From contig JBILVS010000042.1 of NCBI GenBank assembly GCA_044370335.1, positions 1-21,678 of the forward strand: a stretch of DNA of 21,678 bases. The letters are read 5' to 3'. Made by a program: the position numbers and the translations under genes. The notes beneath the pieces were generated by a model. That model did no database searches and was not told the DNA's origin. It saw only the letters and a program-made list of their open reading frames with translations. Shown one piece after another: positions 14,460 to 21,678 of this stretch; the stretch's first letter is position 1; each line of letters starts with the position of its first letter. The stretch is from REEB509 sp044370335. Its GTDB lineage: Bacteria > Pseudomonadota > Alphaproteobacteria > Caulobacterales > Aquidulcibacteraceae.

Positions 14460-15845
14460 GATGTTCAGCAGGAGAGCGGCGGCGGCGTAGGCGAGGGCGC
14501 CGATCATGGCTTTGGTCAGGAGTTCGGCGAAGCCGCTCCAAGCCGGGACGGCTAGAACGAAGGGGATCATTGCGGCGGCGGCGAGAAGCGTGCGGGCGAG
14601 GTCGCCCAGAGCCAGGGGCAGCGCCAGAAGGCGGCGGCCGACAAGGGCGAGGAAGAGCGTGCCGCAAGCGGCAGCGGCGGCAACGGCGACGGCGGCGCCT
14701 TCCAATCCGAAGGCATGGGCGCCGAAACCGGCGAGCAGCACCGTCAAGGCCGCGGGGGTGAGCATCACCATCGCGCGCAAGCCCGTGCGGCGGGTCAGCT
14801 GGAAGGCTTCGGAGAAGTAATAGGTGGAAAACCCGGCGAAGAGGCCGGCTACGGCCAAGGGCGGGATCAGGGCGGCGGCGGCGTTGGCGAGGGCTGGGCC
14901 GACCATAGCCTCAGCCAAGGGCCGAGCGACCAGAGTTAAGCCCACGGCGGCGGGGATCGTCAGGGCGTAGAGCGTGCGGACGAGGCCGCGGGCGAGGTCG
15001 AGGGTTTTGTCCCGGTCGCCGCTTTCAAAGGCGGAGAGGGCCAAGGGCGCTGCGGCCATCCCGGCCCAGACGAACAGGAGATCGATGGTGCGGGCGAGGC
15101 CGAAGGCGGCGGCGTAGGCGCCGACGGCGGCCTCATCCAAGACCGCGGCGATGGCGAAGCGCGCTCCCGCCTGCACCGCCAGTTCGAGCGACAGGGCAAG
15201 CGCCAGCGGCATGCCGTAGCCGGCGAAGGCCAGAACGGCGGCGGGCTTGGGTTTGCCGCCGCGACCCTGGCGCAACAGGCGCAGGGCGTCAGGCAGGGCG
15301 ATGACCAGGGCGCCGATCAAAAGGCCCAGGAACGGGGCGCCGGCGCCGAGGGTGGTTGTGGCGGAGAAGGCGATGCCCAAGGCCAGGCCCGCTAAGGTGA
15401 ACACAGTCTCGCCGATGCTGTAGCGGGCGACCTGATGATCGGCGCGGTCGGTTTCGCGGGCGACGCGGGTGATGAAGCGGACAAAGCTCGCCCCGATGGC
15501 GAGGCTCGCTGCAGCGGCAAGCGCGGGGTCGGCGCGGAAGAGGGTCTGGGCCGCGGCGATCAGGAGCGCGGCGAAGACCCCTGCCCCGACCAGCAGTCCG
15601 TTCAGGGCGGCAAAGTGGGCGGCGAGGCTCCCTTCCGCCTTGGCTTTGGCGTGGAAGCGGAAGGCTGCGGCCTCGGCCCAGGTCAGGGTCAGGGTGTGGA
15701 TCAGCTGGGAGGCGACCAACACAAGGGCATAACGGCCGTAATCCTCAGGCGACAGCAGCCGCGTAAACGCCGCCACCGCCCCGAAGCCTGCGATGGCTTG
15801 GGCGATGTTGACGGGAAGATGTCCGATGAGTCGCTTGGCGATCAT
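14388..15845 (-). CDS. hfsF: Oligosaccharide flippase (Wzx type), HfsF type
   Basis: This 485-residue polytopic membrane protein suits a Wzx/MATE-like flippase with about 12-14 helices. It starts MIAKRLIGHLPVNIAQAIAG, then FTRLLSPEDYGRYALVLVAS, the typical N-terminal motif of this family. Hydrophobic segments alternate with short loops through to LAYAAAALLLNIAGC. It would move the undecaprenyl-linked repeat from the cytoplasmic to the periplasmic face. ATG 15845 lies eight bases after the hfsE stop. The ORF's longer start at 15911 overlaps hfsE and is rejected. It ends 18 bases before hfsG. Confidence 0.87.
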   Translation of the reverse strand: MIAKRLIGHLPVNIAQAIAGFGAVAAFTRLLSPEDYGRYALVLVASQLIHTLTLTWAEAAAFRFHAKAKAEGSLAAHFAALNGLLVGAGVFAALLIAAAQTLFRADPALAAAASLAIGASFVRFITRVARETDRADHQVARYSIGETVFTLAGLALGIAFSATTTLGAGAPFLGLLIGALVIALPDALRLLRQGRGGKPKPAAVLAFAGYGMPLALALSLELAVQAGARFAIAAVLDEAAVGAYAAAFGLARTIDLLFVWAGMAAAPLALSAFESGDRDKTLDLARGLVRTLYALTIPAAVGLTLVARPLAEAMVGPALANAAAALIPPLAVAGLFAGFSTYYFSEAFQLTRRTGLRAMVMLTPAALTVLLAGFGAHAFGLEGAAVAVAAAAACGTLFLALVGRRLLALPLALGDLARTLLAAAAMIPFVLAVPAWSGFAELLTKAMIGALAYAAAALLLNIAGCRPVTAAVWQRLCAKLRPSPG

Positions 15846-15853
15846 GGCGACCC

Positions 15854-17443
15854 CTACCGCGTGCGCAGTTCGTCGCCAAGCAGGGCCGGGACCGTGCGGA
15901 GCATGATCCAAAGATCAAACCAAAAGGATGCGCGAGCGATATAGTCGAGGTCGTAACGGACCCGCTCGCGGACCTCCTCGGGATGCTCTACCGGCCCGCG
16001 GGAGCCGTTGATCTGGGCCCAACCCGTGAGGCCGGGCTTGATCCGGTGGCGGTGGGCGTATTCGGCGACGATGGAGGCGGTGCGGACGTCGCCGGTCTTC
16101 ATGCCGACGGCGTGAGGCCTTGGGCCTACCAGGGACATATCGCCCAGGATCACGTTCAAGAGCTGGGGCAGCTCATCCAGGCTGGTGCGGCGGAGGAAAG
16201 CGCCGAGCTTGGTGACGCGGGGGTCGTTAGCCTTCACTTGGACAAAGGGGCCTTTTGCGCCTTGCGGATCGTGGCGCATCGTCCGGAACTTGAAGACCGT
16301 GATGATACGGTTGTTGAAGCCCTCGCGTTTCTGATGGAACAGGATGGGGCCGGGGCTGTCGTGCTTGATGAGGAGCGCGATCACCGCCATGACCGGGGAG
16401 AACACGACCAACAACGCGCTGGCGAACACCAGATCCTGTAAGCGCTTGATCGCGGCGCTGCGGTTGGAGAGGCCGCCGCCGGAGATACGGGCGGTGGGCA
16501 TGTCGGCGAGGGTTTCAAGCTGAACCGGCTCACCCAGGGAGACGCCGTCGAGATCGAGCACCAGATCGACCCGGTTGGGGGCTATGCGCAGCCGCTCCAG
16601 GAGAGCCCGCACGCGGGCTTCGGCCTTTTGGCTGACGCAGATGACGATGCGGTCCATTTCGGGCAGGTACGGCCAGGTGAGGAGGTCTTCGATGGTGCCG
16701 AGGACCGGGGCGCCCGCGACGGTGTGGGGGCTGCGGTCGGCGCGGTCGTCGAACACCGCCACGACCCGCAGACGTTGGGTGGCGGCGCTTTTCTGGATCA
16801 GTCGCTCCGCCGCGTCGGTGGCGCCGACAACGACGGCGGTTTCGCTCAGGGCGCCCGCGGCCTGGGCCTGACGCACCCAGAGCCCCAATAGCGCGTGGAG
16901 CCCTGCGATCATCAGCCCACCCATGGGGGCGGCGGCGCCGATCGCGAGGAACAGGAGCGGGGACGGGGCGGCGACGGCGGCAAAGCCGATGGCTGCCAAA
17001 ACGCCCAGCGCGACGCCGCCGACGGCGCGCTCGCTGCGGCCCTCGCCTTGGCTCAAATCAGCATAGGCGTCGGCCATCCACAGGCCCGCCTTCATGAAGA
17101 ACACGACCCCGAGAAGCACGCTCGCCTGGGCGAGGGTTACCGCTCCGATGTCGACCTGATAGCCGAACTTCACGGCGGCGGCAGCGACGGCAAGCGCCAT
17201 CACCCAATCAGCGCCGGCGAGAAGCCGTCCAAGGAGCCAGGTGTCGAGACGGAGGCGTTGGCCGCTAGGGCCCGCAAAGCCTGCGCCAATGGGGTCGGGG
17301 TCAGGATGGCCGAATTTGGGTTCGGCTTGGTGGGGCGTCGCCGATTGAAACGCTTCCAGAAGCTCCGCTGGTCGGGGGAGAACCGCCGGCGTCTGCAGCC
17401 GCGGACGACGGGCGCGGGCTTCGGAAAGCGGGGTGGGGTTCAC
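15854..17443 (-). CDS. hfsE: Undecaprenyl-phosphate hexose-1-phosphate transferase (WcaJ/WbaP-like), HfsE type
   Basis: This 529-residue integral membrane enzyme starts the repeat unit by transferring a sugar-1-phosphate to undecaprenyl phosphate. After a Pro-rich N-terminal region of about 65 residues come several membrane segments. A CoA-binding-like Rossmann domain follows (TAVVVGATDAAERLIQKSAA). The C-terminal bacterial sugar transferase domain starts at a membrane hairpin (ALLVVFSPVMAVIALL) and carries GPILFHQKREGFN, FKFRTM, RRTSLDELPQLLNV, GDMSLVGPRPHAVG and KPGLTGWAQINGSRG. The start is GTG 17443, with GAGGAGAA 7 bases upstream. The frame stays open to 17623, but that would run into the tRNA gene. 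It is the first gene of the leftward operon. The sugar transferred is not certain. Confidence 0.88.
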   Translation of the reverse strand: MNPTPLSEARARRPRLQTPAVLPRPAELLEAFQSATPHQAEPKFGHPDPDPIGAGFAGPSGQRLRLDTWLLGRLLAGADWVMALAVAAAAVKFGYQVDIGAVTLAQASVLLGVVFFMKAGLWMADAYADLSQGEGRSERAVGGVALGVLAAIGFAAVAAPSPLLFLAIGAAAPMGGLMIAGLHALLGLWVRQAQAAGALSETAVVVGATDAAERLIQKSAATQRLRVVAVFDDRADRSPHTVAGAPVLGTIEDLLTWPYLPEMDRIVICVSQKAEARVRALLERLRIAPNRVDLVLDLDGVSLGEPVQLETLADMPTARISGGGLSNRSAAIKRLQDLVFASALLVVFSPVMAVIALLIKHDSPGPILFHQKREGFNNRIITVFKFRTMRHDPQGAKGPFVQVKANDPRVTKLGAFLRRTSLDELPQLLNVILGDMSLVGPRPHAVGMKTGDVRTASIVAEYAHRHRIKPGLTGWAQINGSRGPVEHPEEVRERVRYDLDYIARASFWFDLWIMLRTVPALLGDELRTR

Positions 17444-17595
17444 GAGCTCATTCTCCTCAGACGAGACCTGTGGCGGAGGCGCTCTCGCAAAAAGCGTGCC
17501 GGTCGAGCTTTCATTCGGGGTCTGGAGAGTTCTGCGCGGGGCAGGGGAAAGCGCCTTGATTGTTAGGCCCCGCGACGTGTAGGAGGGGCCGCGCC

Positions 17596-17686
17596 GGAGA
17601 CGTGGCCGAGTGGCTGAAGGCACTCCCTTGCTAAGGGAGCATACCTTAAACGGGTATCGAGGGTTCGAATCCCTCCGTCTCCGCCA
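17596..17686 (+). tRNA. tRNA-Ser (anticodon GCU)
   Basis: This is a complete class II tRNA of 91 bases with encoded CCA. The acceptor GGAGACG (17596-17602) pairs with CGTCTCC (17676-17682). The anticodon stem CTCCC/GGGAG surrounds loop TTGCTAA, with anticodon GCT at 17630-17632. A long variable arm, ATACC-TTAAAC-GGTAT-like, follows and is diagnostic of Ser. The T arm is GAGGG-TTCGAAT-CCCTC, and CCA ends at 17686. It is transcribed away from hfsE. I saw no integrase gene or repeated tRNA 3' end nearby. Confidence 0.97.
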
Positions 17687-17842
17687 GCGCCCTGCCCGCT
17701 TTTCCCGTTGGTTTGAACGGTCGCGATCTGCCGCTGACGCGGCTTCATCCGTCTTGTGAACGGCAAGATTTCATTAAAACCTGCAGGCGATCCCCACCTT
17801 GACGATTGACCCGCTCGATCCGCGGAGTCCGAGGAGGTTCTC

Positions 17843-18318
17843 ATGTGGGTTGTGGCTCTTTTGGCGAACCTCGTTTTGGCGCAGCCCGTGACGGTGGGAG
17901 GCGGCGATACGGTGCGCAGCAGCGGGGTGAACCAACGGCTCGCCAACATCGACGCACCGGGAGCCGGCGGTCGGGCGCGATGCGACGCGGAGGCGGCGTT
18001 AGGGGCGGCGGCGACCCGGCGGGCGCGGAGCTTGCGGCGGATGCGGAGCGGATCGAGGTGATTTCCTCCGGGCGGCATGACCGCTATGGACAGGTTGTGG
18101 CGCGGGTGCCGGTTGACGGTCGGGACCTCGGGGAGACAGTCATGGACGAAGGGCTCGCCCAAGCCTGGCGCGGCCGACGCGGGCAGTGGTGTAAAGGGGC
18201 CCCGCGCGGCGCCCGTTGCCCCATCTTGACGCGGCGGCGGCCGGCGACTAAACAGCCGGCTCTTTCGTGCCGACCCTTGCGCTGTTTGGGCGGGATTTCG
18301 GCTGGAAAGACCTATTAG
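17843..18318 (+). pseudogene. Thermonuclease (SNc domain)-like gene, frameshifted and with lost catalytic residues
   Basis: The gene starts at ATG 17843 with a strong ribosome site, GAGGAGG (17831-17837). It has a short signal-like N-terminus (MWVVALLANLVLAQP), then VGGGDTVRSSGVNQRLANID and APGAGGRARCDAEAALG, the normal thermonuclease-like start. The frame then stops at 18061. The adjacent frame supplies AELAADAERIEVI, SGRHDRYGQVVARVPVDGRD and GLAQAWRGRRGQWC. Inserting one G at about 18023-18025 (CGCGGAGC) rejoins them. Active-site positions are also altered: the usual DGDT is GGDT and the Glu after DAP is Gly. Together these suggest real decay, though the single-base break could be a sequence error. 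The true C-terminal end is unclear, as WC is the usual last motif. Confidence 0.6.
18226..18254 (+). promoter_or_regulatory. Candidate str-operon promoter
   Basis: TTGACG (18226-18231) matches five of six bases of the -35 consensus. It is separated by 17 bases from TAAACA (18249-18254), a weak -10. This is about 250 bases before rpsL. A second possible -10, TATTAT (18365-18370), has no good -35. Between them a perfect CCAGG-TTTT-CCTGG hairpin (18342-18355) lies in the leader. Position and strand suit the str operon, but the evidence is modest. Confidence 0.3.
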
Positions 18319-18502
18319 CCCACAGAGGCGCGGCCGGCTGGCCAGGTTTTCCTGGTCTAATCCCTATTATGGGGTCGGCGCGCCCAAAGTCGTTGGCGGC
18401 GGGGGTCTGGGTCCCTTTTGGGGCCTCGGCGCACGCTTCCTTCGGGGAATGAGACGCAGATAAACCGGCCGCAACGCCTAAGGACGAAACGAAAAACCGC
18501 TC

Positions 18503-18874
18503 ATGCCGACGATTAACCAGCTCATTCGCAAAGGTCGGGAAGACAAGCCCGTCCGCAACAAGGCGCCCGCGCTCATGGCCTGCCCGCAGCGGCGCGGCGT
18601 GTGCACCCGGGTTTACACCACGACCCCGAAGAAGCCGAACTCCGCCATGCGGAAGGTGGCAAAGGTGCGCCTGACCACGGGCATCGAGGCGGTGTGCTAC
18701 ATCCCCGGCGAAGGCCATAACCTGCAGGAGCACTCCGTTGTGCTGATCCGTGGCGGCCGGGTGAAAGACTTGCCGGGCGTGCGCTACCACATCCTGCGCG
18801 GCGTGCTTGACACCCAAGGCGTCAAAAACCGCAAGAAGCGCCGCTCGCTCTACGGCGCCAAGCGCCCGAAATAA
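18503..18874 (+). CDS. rpsL: 30S ribosomal protein S12
   Basis: This 123-residue protein begins MPTINQLIRKGR and contains TTTPKKPNSAMRKVAKVRLT and VKDLPGVRYHILRG. S12 lies at the decoding centre of the small subunit. The streptomycin-related residues are wild type: the two Lys at 43-44, Lys88, Asp89 and Pro91. Length is normal for the family. It is the first gene of the str operon. The ribosome site is unusual: AAGGA lies about 18 bases upstream and nothing closer is purine-rich, apart from GAAACGAAAAA. Confidence 0.98.
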   Translation: MPTINQLIRKGREDKPVRNKAPALMACPQRRGVCTRVYTTTPKKPNSAMRKVAKVRLTTGIEAVCYIPGEGHNLQEHSVVLIRGGRVKDLPGVRYHILRGVLDTQGVKNRKKRRSLYGAKRPK

Positions 18875-18886
18875 GAGGACAATCCG

Positions 18887-19357
18887 ATGTCTCGTCGTCA
18901 CCGCGCCGAACCGCGCGAGGTTCTGCCCGATCCCGTCCATGGCGACTTGGTTCTCACCAAGTTTATGAATTACATCATGTACGAGGGCAAAAAGTCTGTC
19001 GCTGAAAGCATCGTCTATGGAGCCCTCGAGGCTGTGGAGCGCCGTCTGAAGCGCCCCGCCATCGAGGTGTTCCACGATGCGCTCGCCAACGTCGCCCCTG
19101 CCATCGAGGTGCGCTCCCGCCGGGTCGGCGGCGCCACCTATCAGGTGCCGGTGGAAGTGCGGCCCGAGCGTCGTCAGGCTCTGGCGATCCGTTGGCTCGT
19201 GAACGCCGCCCGGTCGCGTAACGAACACGCCATGCAGGACCGCCTCGCCGCGGAACTGGTGGATGCTGCGAACAACCGTGGCTCAGCCGTGAAGAAGCGT
19301 GAAGACACCCACCGGATGGCGGAAGCCAACCGCGCCTTCTCGCACTACCGCTGGTAA
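18887..19357 (+). CDS. rpsG: 30S ribosomal protein S7
   Basis: This 156-residue protein begins MSRRHRAEPREVLPDP. It contains FMNYIMYEGKKSVAESIVYG, then VRSRRVGGATYQVPVEVRPE, and ends NRAFSHYRW, all typical of S7. It starts assembly of the 30S head by binding the 3' domain of 16S rRNA, and in relatives it can repress its own operon. ATG 18887 follows rpsL by 12 bases with AGAGGA just upstream. Length and sequence look complete. Confidence 0.98.
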   Translation: MSRRHRAEPREVLPDPVHGDLVLTKFMNYIMYEGKKSVAESIVYGALEAVERRLKRPAIEVFHDALANVAPAIEVRSRRVGGATYQVPVEVRPERRQALAIRWLVNAARSRNEHAMQDRLAAELVDAANNRGSAVKKREDTHRMAEANRAFSHYRW

Positions 19358-19444
19358 TCCAGCGCCTTTGAACCATGTCTGGCGTGCCGCTCGGGACACC
19401 CCCCGGGCGGCTTTCGCCGCAAACGCAAGGACGAGGCCGTCATC

Positions 19445-21523
<2,079 letters not shown>

Positions 21524-21552
21524 CAGATCAGACCCAGAAAGGAGCTTTGGCC

Positions 21553-21678
21553 ATGGCCAAGGAAAAGTTTGAGCGGACCAAGCCGCACTGCAACATCGGC
21601 ACGATCGGCCACGTGGACCACGGCAAGACGACGCTGACCGCGGCGATCACCATGACGCTGGCCAAGCGCGGCGGGGCG
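21553..21678 (+). CDS. tuf: Elongation factor Tu, 5' fragment cut by window end
   Basis: The first 42 codons read MAKEKFERTKPHCNIGTIGH, then VDHGKTTLTAAITMTLAKRG. The P-loop GHVDHGKT is the EF-Tu G1 motif. AAAGGAG (21538-21544) precedes ATG 21553 by 8 bases, and the gap to fusA is 29 bases, consistent with the rpsL-rpsG-fusA-tuf operon. EF-Tu delivers aminoacyl-tRNA to the ribosome. The gene is truncated only by the window edge. Confidence 0.98.
   Translation, partial: MAKEKFERTKPHCNIGTIGHVDHGKTTLTAAITMTLAKRGGA

Noticed and set aside
13404..14555. A 383-residue plus-strand ORF
   Set aside because: It is Gly/Arg-rich and lies wholly antisense to hfsG and its neighbours, which have clear motifs. 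It is a shadow of high-GC codon use.
17444..17623. Longer start for hfsE
   Set aside because: It would overlap the tRNA-Ser gene, and GTG 17443 has a strong ribosome site.
17596..17686. tRNA-Ser as an integration site of a genomic island
   Set aside because: There is no integrase gene and no second copy of the tRNA 3' end in the window, and the flanking genes are of core type.
18248..19228. A 326-residue minus-strand ORF
   Set aside because: It is antisense to rpsL and rpsG.

Overview
The window looks like chromosomal DNA of a GC-rich alphaproteobacterium, probably a stalked or budding member of the Caulobacterales/Hyphomonadaceae/Parvularculaceae kind. The main reason is a set of exopolysaccharide genes whose content and order match the holdfast synthesis (hfs) locus of Caulobacter. 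It lies next to a tRNA-Ser gene and the str operon (rpsL-rpsG-fusA-tuf). Taxonomy is inferred from gene content only.

Layout. 1-1026: an IS630-family insertion sequence whose transposase is read through a -1 frameshift at an A8 run. 1027-2147: sparse DNA with one doubtful small ORF (1193-1396) and a hypothetical minus-strand gene broken by one indel (1474-2050). 2148-4585: a GMC oxidoreductase (-) and a tandem-PilZ protein (+), divergent from a short region holding two adjacent dyad-symmetric sites. 4638-6488: a TIR-like / transmembrane / formylglycine-generating-enzyme-like fusion. 6588-7036: an RcnB-like secreted protein broken by one base (-). 7253-8011: a glutathione transferase, followed by a strong hairpin. 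8217-8579: a small Sel1-repeat protein.

8611-17443 is the polysaccharide locus. hfsD (outer-membrane export lipoprotein, -) diverges from hfsA-hfsB (chain-length/co-polymerase pair, +). A tightly packed minus-strand operon runs hfsE (initiating sugar-phosphate transferase), hfsF (flippase), hfsG (GT2), hfsH (deacetylase) and a further GT2, with ATGA overlaps at the last two junctions. HfsE would start the lipid-linked unit, HfsG and the extra GT2 would extend it, HfsF would flip it, HfsA/HfsB would control polymerisation, HfsH would deacetylate it and HfsD would export it. No Wzy/HfsC polymerase lies in the window. HfsB is unusual: it starts with six GPGS motifs encoded by a 15-bp tandem repeat, and its Walker A lysine is missing.

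17596-17686 is tRNA-Ser(GCU). 17843-18318 holds a frameshifted, catalytically degraded thermonuclease-like gene. From 18503 the str operon runs off the end of the window inside tuf.

Three genes (1474-2050, 6588-7036, 17843-18318) are each restored by one base change at or beside a short homopolymer. This may be real decay or consensus error, and it is the main caution for a reader of this annotation.
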